The notes: generated by a model not told the origin, from the sequence alone. DNA of 64,000 nucleotides from Microbulbifer sp. HZ11 (GCF_000708675.1 NZ_JELR01000001.1:558001-622000), one strand, 5' to 3'; shown: positions 1 to 8,816, numbered from the stretch's first letter. Made by a program: numbers and translations.

Positions 1-320
1 TGCCAACCCAGAACTATGATTGACATTCCAAGCAATGCAACGCCGGCGCCTATCCAGTCGAAGGCGGACAGCTTTACTCCATCTATGACCCGAAGCCAGA
101 CCAGCGCTGTAGCCACATAAACGCCACCGTAAGCTGCATAGACGCGACCACTCGCGGCTGGGTGTAATGTGAGCAACCAAACGAAGATCGCCAGGCTCAT
201 CGCTGCCGGAATCAGCAGCCATATCGGCCCGCCTTTCCGCAGCCAAAGGTAGGGCAGAAAGCAGCCGGTGATCTCAGCGAGGGCTGTTACCACATAAAGT
301 CCCGTTGTTTTCAGAATCAA
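1..320 (-). CDS. ynfA: YnfA/UPF0060 family small membrane protein (3' end cut by window edge)
   Basis: The minus-strand frame encodes a four-helix inner-membrane protein of the UPF0060 (YnfA) family. Recognisable stretches are [12 protein letters not shown] near the N-terminus, then [19 protein letters not shown] and [13 protein letters not shown]. The family is about 108 residues; 106 codons are visible, so only the last few residues and the stop lie beyond base 1. The likely start is TTG at 318-320 ([11 protein letters not shown]...), preceded by a GAGG sequence; no ATG fits. The family is related to small multidrug transporters, but the substrate is not established. Its place beside mer and cus genes suggests an accessory resistance role, which is inference. 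Confidence 0.88.
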   Translation of the reverse strand, partial: MILKTTGLYVVTALAEITGCFLPYLWLRKGGPIWLLIPAAMSLAIFVWLLTLHPAASGRVYAAYGGVYVATALVWLRVIDGVKLSAFDWIGAGVALLGMSIIVLGW

Positions 321-662
321 GATCGATAGTTCCTCGGTTGATTGACCTCAAAAAGACGTTGGCAGCGGCGTCTGCCCGGAGCGTTTATTATGCTGACATA
401 TATAGCCTTGGGTCTAATCAATGTATTCCCAGCCGAACGGCGAGAGAGGGGTACTCTACGGAGTTTTCTGCCAAAACCGCGAAAGCGGTTGGCTCATCCT
501 TTCCAGAGAAAGAGCGTCCAACTGGATTGTGCGGCCACAGATGCTTTCAACCGCAGTGCGTTACTTCCTGGCCCGGCTGATTGCGCGGGGAAATCTGCAA
601 CTGGTGGACGGACGTCACGGTTTTGCCATAGTGCAGAAGAAGAATGAGGAGCATGTGGAACC
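321..662. other. Intergenic region upstream of ynfA and merR
   Basis: This stretch separates the divergent ynfA and merR. Several overlapping short open frames run through it, but none has a convincing start or a family I recognise. One plus-strand frame near 541-650 reads like the lipid-binding start of a cyclopropane-fatty-acid synthase-type protein (FLARLIARGNLQLVDG), which could be a gene remnant. I see no clear terminator. The merR promoter must lie here. Confidence 0.35.
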
Positions 663-1067
663 ATGTCTGGCAACGAAGCGCTGACCATTGGCCGCTTGGC
701 GCGGGCCGCCGGCGTGCATGTGGAGACGGTGCGCTACTACGAACGGCGAGGCCTGATCGAGCAGCCTGCAAAGCCCGCACAGGGCCACAGAGCTTACTCG
801 CGGGCGACCCTCGAGCGACTGCTGTTTATCAAACGCGCCCAGGAGCTGGGGTTCACGCTCCAGGAGATCGCGGGTCTGCTGGCGCTGGGCGGCAGGCAAT
901 GCGCCGAGGTGCAGGCCATGGCCGCGGAAAAGTTGGCGGCAGTGGAAGCCAAGATTGCCGACCTCCAGCGCCTTCAGGCGGTCCTTGACAGGCTGGTGCG
1001 CAGCTGTAAGGCCAATCGCAGCCATGGGCCTTGCCCCATCGTCGAAACGCTGTTGCCGGACGCTTGA
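663..1067 (+). CDS. merR: MerR, mercury-responsive transcription regulator
   Basis: A 134-residue MerR-family regulator. The N-terminal winged helix-turn-helix (about residues 8-75) has the family motif TVRYYERRGLI, followed by the dimerisation helix. The three Hg(II)-binding cysteines of true MerR are present: one in GGRQCAEV after the HTH and two in RSCKANRSHGPCP near the C-terminus. This supports mercury rather than copper or zinc sensing. Unlike Tn501 or Tn21, where merR diverges from merTPA, here merR is upstream of and co-directional with merT. Its stop codon lies inside the merT promoter. It is expected to bind the operator at 1070-1085 and switch the long-spacer promoter on when Hg(II) binds. 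Confidence 0.93.
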   Translation: MSGNEALTIGRLARAAGVHVETVRYYERRGLIEQPAKPAQGHRAYSRATLERLLFIKRAQELGFTLQEIAGLLALGGRQCAEVQAMAAEKLAAVEAKIADLQRLQAVLDRLVRSCKANRSHGPCPIVETLLPDA

Positions 1068-1095
1068 CTCCGTACGGTGGTACGGCCTCTAAAAT
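1064..1095 (+). promoter_or_regulatory. MerR-dependent mer promoter and operator
   Basis: A -35 hexamer TTGACT (1064-1069) overlaps the merR stop codon. It is followed by the perfect dyad CCGTAC-GGTG-GTACGG (1070-1085). The -10 is CTAAAA at 1089-1094 with a 19-bp spacer, or TAAAAT at 1090-1095 with a 20-bp spacer. The layout copies the Tn501/Tn21 mer promoter, where MerR untwists an over-long spacer. The match is strong by eye; the transcription start is not known. Confidence 0.88.
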
Positions 1096-1127
1096 CTGCC
1101 TATGAGTTACTGGAAGAGGGAGAGGCC

Positions 1128-1466
1128 GTGCCCACCGACAACACCCGATTACCCCTGATCGGCGGTATCGCCGCCGCCATCGGCGCCGGACTTTGTTGCG
1201 CCGGCCCCTTCGTTCTGCTGTCCCTGGGGATCAGCGGTGCCTGGATCGGCAACCTGACCCTGCTGGAGCCCTACCGCCCGCTGTTTATCCTGGCGGTACT
1301 GACACTGTTCGGCTGGGCCGGCTGGAAGGTGTTCGGGCCCTGCGCGCCGGACAGCGCCTGTACCGCGCCATGGGTACGCCGTCGTCGCCAGATCCTATTC
1401 GTGCTGGCGGCACTGGCCGCGGCCCTGCTGGTGACAAGTAACTACTGGATTCCGTGGATCGCCTGA
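1128..1466 (+). CDS. merT: MerT mercuric transport protein
   Basis: A 112-residue, three-helix inner-membrane protein that takes Hg(II) from MerP into the cytoplasm. The first helix carries the vicinal cysteine pair (GAGLCCAGPF) and the cytoplasmic loop carries the second pair (FGPCAPDSAC), both diagnostic for MerT. The start is GTG at 1128 behind a purine-rich GGGAGAGG ribosome-binding site; the longer frame from 1077 would start inside the operator and is rejected. It lies 40 bases before merP in the same operon. No merA follows, which leaves the fate of imported mercury open. Confidence 0.93.
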   Translation: MPTDNTRLPLIGGIAAAIGAGLCCAGPFVLLSLGISGAWIGNLTLLEPYRPLFILAVLTLFGWAGWKVFGPCAPDSACTAPWVRRRRQILFVLAALAAALLVTSNYWIPWIA

Positions 1467-1505
1467 TCTACCCATCGCTTCAGACAACACCGAGGAGAAA
1501 GCACC

Positions 1506-1793
1506 GTGAAAAACATCCTGATTGCCATGACCCTGCTTACCGCCAGCCTGTCCGCCCAGGCCGCAACGCGCACCGTGACCCTGGATTTGCCGACCATGAA
1601 CTGTGCCATGTGCCCCATCACTGTAAAAAAGGCACTGGACAAGGTCGAGGGCGTGCGCAAGGCGGAAGTCAGCTTCGACGATAAGCGCGCAGTGGTGACC
1701 TTCGACGAAAGTGCCACTAGCACTGAGGCGCTGGTCAAGGCCACCACCAATGCCGGTTTTCCGTCGACACTCGCCGCGAAGACCGCGCAGTGA
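1506..1793 (+). CDS. merP: MerP periplasmic mercury-binding protein
   Basis: A 95-residue protein with a cleavable signal peptide (hydrophobic core followed by SAQAA) and one heavy-metal-associated (HMA) domain. The metal site is MNCAMC, about residues 33-38, matching the MerP consensus. It binds Hg(II) in the periplasm and passes it to MerT. The 3' end overlaps the next gene: the TGA stop at 1791-1793 shares bases with a GTG start at 1790, implying translational coupling. The length is usual for MerP. Confidence 0.94.
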   Translation: MKNILIAMTLLTASLSAQAATRTVTLDLPTMNCAMCPITVKKALDKVEGVRKAEVSFDDKRAVVTFDESATSTEALVKATTNAGFPSTLAAKTAQ

Positions 1794-2023
1794 GCCAAGT
1801 GCAATTGCAATCGCAAATCACCTGCCCCCACTGCGGCCACCAGAAGACAGAAACTATGCCCACCGACGCCTGCCAGTGGTTCTACGAGTGCGAGCAGTGC
1901 CGCTTGCTGCTGAAACCGCTGCCCGGCGACTGCTGTGTCTACTGCTCCTACGGCACCATGCCGTGTCCGCCGGTGCAATTGCAGAGTGGTTGCTGCGGCG
2001 CCGCGGGAAACAATAAAAAATGA
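1790..2023 (+). CDS. GDCCVxC-domain protein at the end of the mer operon
   Basis: A 77-residue Cys-rich protein with two CxxC/CxxH-like knuckles (CPHCGH and CEQC) and the signature GDCCVYCSYG, then a CCG C-terminus. I recognise this as the GDCCVxC domain family, some members of which are selenoproteins; this copy uses Cys throughout. It starts at GTG 1790, overlapping the merP stop. Family members often sit next to merRTP genes. A role in thiol-based mercury binding or reduction is inference; no biochemical function is known to me. Confidence 0.8.
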   Translation: MSQVQLQSQITCPHCGHQKTETMPTDACQWFYECEQCRLLLKPLPGDCCVYCSYGTMPCPPVQLQSGCCGAAGNNKK

Positions 2024-2150
2024 AAAAGCGGCATTCCGTCAGGTGACGGAGTGTAGCGAAATTCAGTAACCGACGGCGGTGGGCACGGCGATCCAGTAGG
2101 AGATAGTAATCGCCGCTGCCGCCATCAGTCCGCCCATTCCACCCGCCACT

Positions 2151-2362
2151 TCACTGGCTGCGCCCGAGCAGGTACTTCAGCAGCGCCAGTATCCCCAGCA
2201 CCATCGGCGCGATCAGCAATATCACCAGCAGGCCGCAGGCGAACATCATCCAGCCGCTCATCATCATGCCGTGGTTTTCCATCATCCCCTGCGCCAGTAC
2301 CAGCGCTGGGAAAGCGCCATCAGTGCCATTAGCAGGACGGCTTTCAGAGTATGCTGTTCCAT
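2151..2362 (-). pseudogene. Small Met-rich membrane protein downstream of cusA, apparently frameshifted
   Basis: ATG at 2362 has a good AAGGTG ribosome-binding site and opens MEQHTLKAVLLMALMAL, a signal-peptide-like start, but this frame stops after 26 codons. One missing base around 2301-2312 would join it to a second frame: LVLAQG, then the Met-rich MMENHGMMMSGWMM and one transmembrane helix ending LLGRSQ. The repaired product would be 70 residues. The internal ATG at 2285 could also give a 44-residue protein by itself. Methionine clusters and the place directly after cusA suggest a copper-related role (inference). The rest of 2024-2150 holds no convincing gene. Confidence 0.5.
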
Positions 2363-2393
2363 GGTGTTCACCTTTCTCTCGATTGGGTTGTGA

Positions 2394-5300
2394 TTACTGC
2401 CTTTCCTCATTGTTGCCGGTTTCCTGCTTCTGTGGCCCCGTTACCAGGGCCGGCAGTCCCCGGCCGCGCCAGAATGAAAAGATGGCCGGGAAGACCATTA
2501 GCACCAGAATCAGGGCTGAGCCCACACCGCCGAGCATGGGTGCAGCGATGCGCTTCATCACGTCGGCGCCGCTGCCGTTCGAATACATGATCGGCACCAG
2601 GCCCATGAACAGCGCCAAGCCGGTCATCAGCATGGGGCGAATGCGGTGGCTGGCGCCGGTCACTATGGCCGCGGTCAGGTCCGCGCGGCTCTTGAGCAGC
2701 CCCTGGCCGCGGTAGTCACGCCAGGCAATATCCAGGTACAGCATCATCAAGAGCCCCAGCTCCACCGCCAGGCCGGCCACCGCGATCATGCCCACGGCCA
2801 CCGCCACGGAGAGGTTGTAGCCCAGCGCCGAGAGCAACCAGATGCTGCCGATCAGCGAAAACGGCAGTGCGGTCATCACCACAAGGGTCTCGATCATCGA
2901 TTTGCGGTGCATGAACAGCATGAAGAAGATCACGAACACGGTAAGCGGCACCAGCACCTTGAGACGCGCCTTGGCACGCTCGAAGTAGGTGAACTGTCCG
3001 GCCCACTCTAGGCGATATCCGGGTGCCAGCTGCACCTTTTCCCCCACCACCTGTTTCGCCAGTTGGACATAGTCGGCGATGCCGATCTCGTCGCTGACGT
3101 CCGCGAACACGAAACTGACCAACTGCCCGTCCTCGTTGCGCAGCGCTGGTGGGCCGGTGCGGAATCTGATATCCGCTACCTGGGTGATGGGGATCTGCGC
3201 ACCGGTGGCGGTGGTGACGAAGACCCGTTTCAGGGCCTCCAGGTTGTCGCGGTATTCGCGCGCATAGCGCACCAGTATTCCGTAGCGTTCGCGGCCCTCG
3301 ACCGTCTCGCTGACGCGGGCGCCGCCCATGGCGGCTTCAATCACCGCCTGTACATCGTCCACGTTGAGACCGAAGCGCGCCGCCGCCTGGCGGTCGATAT
3401 CGAAATCCAGGAAGTAGCCGCCGGTGGCGCGCTCGGCGAAGGCGCTGCGGGTGTAGGGTGCGGTACGCGGGTCCTCGAGCAGCGCGCGCTCAATATCCAC
3501 GCCGGTCTGCTCGATAGTGATCAGCTCGGGGCCAAATATCTTGATTCCCAGCGCCGAGCGGATACCGGTGGCCAGCATTTCGGTGCGCGTCTGGATCGGC
3601 ATCCACCAGATGTTGGGCATGCCGGGAAAACGCATGGCGGCGTCCATCTCGCCGATCAACTTGTCCCAGGTCATGCCCTCGCGCCACTCACTTTGCGGCT
3701 TGAGCATGATATTGGTTTCCACCATTGACAGCGGCGCCGGGTCCGTGGGGCTGGTGCTGCGACCGACCTTGCCAAAGACCCGCTCCACCTCGGGGAATTT
3801 CTTCAGTTCCCGGTCCATGGTCTGCATAACCCGCGTAGCCTCCTCGATGGAAATACCGGGCAGTGCGGTGGGCATGTAGAGGATGCTGCCCTCGTTGAGC
3901 GGCGGCATGAATTCGCTGCCGAGGCTGCGGTAGATGGGCACCGTGGCCACGAGAGCCAGCAGTGCGCCGATCACCACGGGCCAGCGCCAGTGCACCGCGA
4001 ATCTCACCACCGGTGCATAGGCCGATTTCAGCCACTGGTTCAAACGACTGCGATCGCCGCGGATGCGCCCCTTGATCAGCAGCACAGCCAACGCCGGGAT
4101 CAGGGTCACTGACAGCAGCGCGGCGAAGAACATGGAGTAGGTCTTGGTGTAGGCGAGCGGTTTGAATAACCGGCCCTCGGTCCCCTCCAGCGCAAACACA
4201 GGGACGAAGGACACAGTAATGATCAGCAGCGAAAAGAAAATGCTCGGGCCCACCTCCTGCATCGCTGAAATAATGGCGCGGGTTCTGGGCTCACCACTTA
4301 GCTTCTCGTCCTGCAGCCGCTTGTGGACGTTATCGATAATGACAATAGCTGCATCCACCATCGCACCTATGGCCACGGCGATACCACCGAGAGACATGAT
4401 GTTGGCGGTCAATCCCTGGTAGTACATGGGGATGAACGACAGCAGAATGGCGATCGGCAGGGTGATGATGGCGACGAAGGCCGAGCGCGCATGCATCAGG
4501 AAGAGGCCGATCACCAGGGACACGATCAGTATCTCTTCGATCAGTGTGTGACTCAGGGTGTCGATGGCGCGCTGGATCAGGCTGGAGCGGTCGTACACCG
4601 GTACTATCTCCACGCCATCGGGCAGACTGCTTCTCAGCACTTCGATGCGCTGCTTGACCCGCTCAATCACGTCCAGGGCGTTCTGACCGTAGCGCATGAC
4701 CACTATGCCGCCCACGGTGATGCCCTCACCATCGAGGTCAGCCTGGCCCCGTGCCATGGCCGGGCCGAGGCTGACATTGGCGACATCTGCCACGCGGATA
4801 GGTACGCCGCCGTCGCCGAGGCCAATTACCACTTCCTTCAAGTCTTCGATGGATTTCACGTAGCCGCGGCCCCGAATAAACTGCTCGTGGCCGGCGATTT
4901 CCAGCACACGCCCACCCACATCCCGGTTGGAATCGCGCACGGCCATGGTGACCTTGTGCAGGGGGATGCCGTAGGAGGCGAGTTTATTGGGGTCGACGTT
5001 GATCTGGTATTCCTTGACGAAACCGCCCACCGACGCCACTTCCGCAACTCCCGACACAGACTCGAGGGCGTAGCGCAGGTTGAAATCCTGCAGGCTGCGC
5101 AGGTCCGCCAGACTCTGATTGCCGCTCTTATCCACCAGCGCATACTGGTACACCCACCCGACACCGGTAGCATCCGGCCCTAAGGTCGGGCGCACGCCGT
5201 CCGGCAGCCTGGGCGCGGCCGAATTCAGATACTCCAGCACCCGCGAGCGCGCCCAGTACATATCGGTGCCGTCTTCGAAGATGACGTAGACGAAAGACAG

Positions 5301-5600
5301 GCCGAACATGCTTTGGCCGCGCACGAAGCGTACGTTGGGTGCCGCGAGCAGCGTGGTGGTGAGGGGATAGGTGATCTGATCCTCCACCAGATCCGGGCTC
5401 CGCCCAGGCCAGTCGGTGAAGACGATCACCTGCACATCGGACAGGTCCGGAATCGCGTCCAGCGGCGCCTTGATCAGCGATCGGTAGCCCCAGAGCGCGG
5501 CTATCGCCACCAGCATCAGCGTCATCAGCCAGTTGCGCGCGGACCAGCCGATCAGTTTTTCCAGCGGGCCGTGATTCAGCCTTTGATCGTTCGTCACCAT
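2394..5600 (-). CDS. cusA: CusA-type copper/silver RND efflux pump
   Basis: A 1068-residue inner-membrane RND transporter of the heavy-metal efflux class. It has the usual twelve-helix layout with two large periplasmic loops. The metal-relay methionines of E. coli CusA all have counterparts: LYMPTALPGIS, PLSMVETN and TEMLATGIRS, which points to Cu(I)/Ag(I) rather than Zn/Co/Cd (CzcA). An acidic transmembrane segment (MVDAAIVIIDNVHK) fits proton coupling. It overlaps cusB by 7 bases (ATG at 5600, cusB stop at 5594), so the two are co-translated. It exports metal through CusB and CusC. The length is usual (about 1047 in E. coli). Confidence 0.95.
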   Translation of the reverse strand: MVTNDQRLNHGPLEKLIGWSARNWLMTLMLVAIAALWGYRSLIKAPLDAIPDLSDVQVIVFTDWPGRSPDLVEDQITYPLTTTLLAAPNVRFVRGQSMFGLSFVYVIFEDGTDMYWARSRVLEYLNSAAPRLPDGVRPTLGPDATGVGWVYQYALVDKSGNQSLADLRSLQDFNLRYALESVSGVAEVASVGGFVKEYQINVDPNKLASYGIPLHKVTMAVRDSNRDVGGRVLEIAGHEQFIRGRGYVKSIEDLKEVVIGLGDGGVPIRVADVANVSLGPAMARGQADLDGEGITVGGIVVMRYGQNALDVIERVKQRIEVLRSSLPDGVEIVPVYDRSSLIQRAIDTLSHTLIEEILIVSLVIGLFLMHARSAFVAIITLPIAILLSFIPMYYQGLTANIMSLGGIAVAIGAMVDAAIVIIDNVHKRLQDEKLSGEPRTRAIISAMQEVGPSIFFSLLIITVSFVPVFALEGTEGRLFKPLAYTKTYSMFFAALLSVTLIPALAVLLIKGRIRGDRSRLNQWLKSAYAPVVRFAVHWRWPVVIGALLALVATVPIYRSLGSEFMPPLNEGSILYMPTALPGISIEEATRVMQTMDRELKKFPEVERVFGKVGRSTSPTDPAPLSMVETNIMLKPQSEWREGMTWDKLIGEMDAAMRFPGMPNIWWMPIQTRTEMLATGIRSALGIKIFGPELITIEQTGVDIERALLEDPRTAPYTRSAFAERATGGYFLDFDIDRQAAARFGLNVDDVQAVIEAAMGGARVSETVEGRERYGILVRYAREYRDNLEALKRVFVTTATGAQIPITQVADIRFRTGPPALRNEDGQLVSFVFADVSDEIGIADYVQLAKQVVGEKVQLAPGYRLEWAGQFTYFERAKARLKVLVPLTVFVIFFMLFMHRKSMIETLVVMTALPFSLIGSIWLLSALGYNLSVAVAVGMIAVAGLAVELGLLMMLYLDIAWRDYRGQGLLKSRADLTAAIVTGASHRIRPMLMTGLALFMGLVPIMYSNGSGADVMKRIAAPMLGGVGSALILVLMVFPAIFSFWRGRGLPALVTGPQKQETGNNEERQ

Positions 5601-7494
5601 TGCTGCACCCCCGTCTTCAGGCGTGTCTCGGCGGCGATCAGGAAGTTGCCCGAGGTCACCACCCTGTCGCCGGCTTTGAGTCCCGCAAGCACCTCGACAT
5701 AGTCGCCGGCGCTGCGGCCTGTCTCGATGCGTGTGGGCCGCAAGCGGCCGCCGCCCAGGTCGACGAACACCACGCGGCTGTCACCGGCGACGATGATCGC
5801 CTGCTCGGGCACGCTCAGGCGCTGGCCCAGATCCGACTGCAGCGAAACCTCGGCGTACATCTCGGGCTTCAGTTCCCCCTTTGGGTTGTCCAGGGTCAGG
5901 CGGATGCGCCCGGTGCGGCTCTTGCCTTCCAGATAGGGGTAGACGTATTCCACCTGCGCCTCGTACTCGCGCCCGGGAAGGTAGGGCAGTGTAATATCGG
6001 CAGGAGTGCCGGCGGATACCAGATCCAGGTCCGCTTCGAACACCTCGGCCTCCACCCACACCCTCGACAGGTCCGCTACCACCAGCAGTGTCTGGCCGGC
6101 GCGCGCGGCGCTGCCGTCGGCGATATTGAGTTTGATCAGGGTGCCGGAACGCGGCGCGTAGATGGGGATATATTCCTGGGGCCAGCCGCGCTCCTCCAGC
6201 GCCCTGATTTCCTGCGGCATCATGTCCCAGAGCGCCAGTCGCTGGCGCGCGGCACGTAGCAGGTCATCTCGAGTTTCTGTGCCGCGGCCGCGGGCGCGTT
6301 TGAGGGAATCCAGGTATTCCTGCTGCGCCGCCAACAGCTCAGGGCTGTAGATGGTGAACAGCACCTGGCCTTTCTCCACCTGCGTGCCCACATAGTCGGC
6401 CTTCAGGTCGCCGACAAAGGCGTCGTATTTCAGCACCACCTTGGAAAGCAGCCGCTCGTCGAAGGTCACCCGGCCCACGGTGCGGATGGGCTTGACCAGG
6501 TGGCGTTTCTCAACCTCGCCTGTCTGCACGCCGATCATCTGTCGGCGGCGGTTGTCGATGGTGATGACATCGGCGCCGCCCTCCGCCATCTGCGCGCCGG
6601 CAGCGTCGACCGGCGCCGCGCCCGCGGCTATGGCGAGGCCCTCGCGGTCGGTGGCCAGATCGAACTGCAGGCGTTTCTCGCCGTACTGCGGGTGGCTGAT
6701 GGTGACCGTCAGCGGCCATTCGCCGCGCATGGACAGGTTGAAGTCGCCGCGGAACTGGCCCGGCGACGTCTCCGCCAGGTCCACCGGCGCGCGCATCGCG
6801 GGCATGGCGCCCATGGCCGGCATCTCCGCGTGGGCCTGCACCTGGGCGCCGGCGAGCAGTTGGCCGTCTGTGCCGCGCAGTTCCAGCAACAGCGTGTTGT
6901 CGCCGACGCGCGCGGTGCCCGGGTCTATGTCGATGGCAACCTCCAGCTCGCCGGCGCGGTAGCGCGGCATACCGCTTTCCATTTTCCCAGGTCCTGCGGC
7001 CCCCCCGGCGGGCTCGCCGCCGGCGGCGATGGGCATCTCCGCGCGGTCGGTGGCCAGATCGAACTGCAGGCGTACGGCTTTCCCACCGGGTGCGTCGAAG
7101 CGGATGGTCAGCGGCCATTCGCCGCGCATGGAGAGGTTGAACTTGCCGCGGTATTGGCCGGGGGAGGTTTCTTGTAGCTCCACCGGCGCGCGCATGGCCG
7201 GCATTGCCCCATGGCCGGCATTTCCGCGAATGCCTCGATGGCCACACCGGTTACCGGCTCACCGCCGGGTTGGCGCAGTTCCAGGATCAATGTGTTGTCG
7301 CCCACCTGCGGCGCGGTGGGCTCGGTGCCCACGCCTATCTCGAGGCCGCCGGCGCTGTAGCGCGGCAGCTGGCTTTTGGCGGCGGCCGGCGCTTCGCTGT
7401 CGCCGCCGGAGAACAGCCAGTAGTTGGCAGCCGCGAGCAGTGCCAGGACCGCGGTCGCGGCAAGCCAGAATTGGTGTTTTTTGAGCACAATCAT
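5594..7494 (-). CDS. cusB: CusB-type periplasmic adaptor with two tandem YtkA/FixH-like domains; frameshifted
   Basis: This is the membrane-fusion subunit of the Cus pump. The true start is ATG at 7494, overlapping the cusC stop as ATGA and followed by a membrane anchor (FWLAATAVLALLAA). The frame breaks at the GGGG run (minus strand) at 7207-7210 within EMPAMG; one extra G restores AMPAMRAP and gives about 633 residues. Two similar domains follow the anchor (about 45-150 and 155-270), each with VGDNTL, EMPAMGAMPAMRAP, NLSMRGEWPLT and LQFDLATDR, resembling YtkA/FixH domains. The adaptor core (barrel-sandwich and beta-barrel, from TIDNRRRQMIGVQ) fills the rest. As read, the longest uninterrupted frame starts at 7204 without a signal anchor. 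Confidence 0.88.
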
Positions 7495-8816
7495 TTTTCC
7501 ACTCCCATGGACGGCGCCGCTATGGATGACACCTGGGCGGCATTGCCGCTCCAGCGCTCCAGTTCCGCCAGGCGCCTGGTGTAGTCGGCGCGCGCGCGCG
7601 CCGCGGAAAGTTCGGTGGCGAGCAGCCGCTGCTCGGCAGTAATCACATTGAGGAAGGCGCCGCTGCCGGCGCGGTAGTCGGCCAGCGCTGCGGCGAGATA
7701 ATCCTCTGCCAGCGGCAGCAGCTCGCGCTGGTGCAGCGCCACTGAGGACTGCGCCTCGACCACCTCCGCGTGGGCCCGGCTCAGGTCCGCGAGCAGCGCC
7801 GCGCGCCTGTCGGCCAGGGACCACTCGGCGCTCTGCAGCTCCGCGCGGGTGCGGCCCAGCTCCGCGCGGCGCTTGGATCTGTCCAGCGGCAAGTTGATGG
7901 AAATGCCGACCACGGCGCGCTTGTCGGCGGCGTCCCAGAGTTCGTTGTAGCCGGCGCCCAGTTGGAAGTCCGGGTAGAAAGCCTTCTCGGCCAGGGTGAT
8001 GCGGCTCTCCGCGGCGGCGATCTGCGCGTCCAGGCGCGCCAGCTCCGGATGTTGTGCCAGTGCCTGCTCGCTCAGGGTCGCGAGGGGCAGCGGTGGTGCC
8101 GGAGGGGAAAAGGGCGCCGCCGGTGGCAAGGGTGCGTCCGCGGCGCGGTTGAGCAACGCGTTGATGCGCGCGCGCACGCTGGTCCGCAACTGCTGCAAGC
8201 GCAGCAGCTGGTTGTCCAGATCTGCGCGTTCCACCTTCGCCTGCAGCACATCCTGTTTCAGTGCGCGGCCGGCGGCGTAGCGGGTCTGCGCGGCGGAAAT
8301 CAGCTCATCCAGCAGGGACTGGGTGCGGTGGTGAATGGTGAGGGCCCGGTCGATATAGCGCCACTCGGCGTAGGCGGCCTTGGCCTGGGCGATCACCTGC
8401 AGGCGCAGCGCGTCCAGGTCGCGCTCCGCCGCCAGCGCCTGGTGGCGCGCGGCCGCCTCGCGCGCGGCCAGGGTACCGGGCCAGGGAATCTTCTGGCTGA
8501 AATCCAGCTTCTGCTGCAGGCCGCGGGGCGAATCGGCGGTGTTGGGTGCGGCGGCATAGCCGAGCATGGGGTCGTCCAGCGAGCCGGCCGGATCGATGCG
8601 GAAGGCGGCCGCCTCGGCCCTGGCGGCGGCGGAGGCCAAACCGGGGTTGGCCTCCAGCGCCCAGGCCGCGAGCGCCGATGGGGTCAGTGGGTGGTTGGCT
8701 GCGTCATCGGTTGCCGATGCTTGGCTCAGCGCAAGACCAGGCGCCGATGCCAGGACCATGCCCAGCAGCGCGCCCCGCAGCTTGCACATGGAGAAATTGA
8801 GAGAGTTGGCAGGCAC
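7491..8816 (-). CDS. cusC: CusC-type TolC-family outer-membrane channel
   Basis: A 441-residue outer-membrane efflux protein with a signal peptide (GALLGMVLASAPGLALS) and two repeats of the OEP coiled-coil family (about residues 50-230 and 250-430), rich in Ala, Leu and Arg as expected of periplasmic helices. It forms the outer channel for CusBA. A shorter start (MCKLRGALLG) in the same frame would give a more standard signal sequence than the annotated MPANSLNF. It is the second gene of the minus-strand operon, and its TGA overlaps the cusB ATG. No cysteine follows the signal peptide at a lipobox position, so it is probably not lipidated. Confidence 0.92.
   Translation of the reverse strand: MPANSLNFSMCKLRGALLGMVLASAPGLALSQASATDDAANHPLTPSALAAWALEANPGLASAAARAEAAAFRIDPAGSLDDPMLGYAAAPNTADSPRGLQQKLDFSQKIPWPGTLAAREAAARHQALAAERDLDALRLQVIAQAKAAYAEWRYIDRALTIHHRTQSLLDELISAAQTRYAAGRALKQDVLQAKVERADLDNQLLRLQQLRTSVRARINALLNRAADAPLPPAAPFSPPAPPLPLATLSEQALAQHPELARLDAQIAAAESRITLAEKAFYPDFQLGAGYNELWDAADKRAVVGISINLPLDRSKRRAELGRTRAELQSAEWSLADRRAALLADLSRAHAEVVEAQSSVALHQRELLPLAEDYLAAALADYRAGSGAFLNVITAEQRLLATELSAARARADYTRRLAELERWSGNAAQVSSIAAPSMGVEK

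Noticed and set aside
305-684. Overlapping short plus-strand frames before merR
   Set aside because: They overlap each other and the merR start, with no ribosome-binding sites. Only a weak resemblance to a CFA-synthase start was seen, not enough for a gene call.
1064-2023. Complete mercury-resistance operon with merA
   Set aside because: No flavoprotein disulfide reductase is encoded anywhere in the window.
4323-5183. A long plus-strand frame opposite cusA
   Set aside because: Histidine- and aspartate-rich composition is typical of antisense translation of a high-GC gene; cusA itself is secure.
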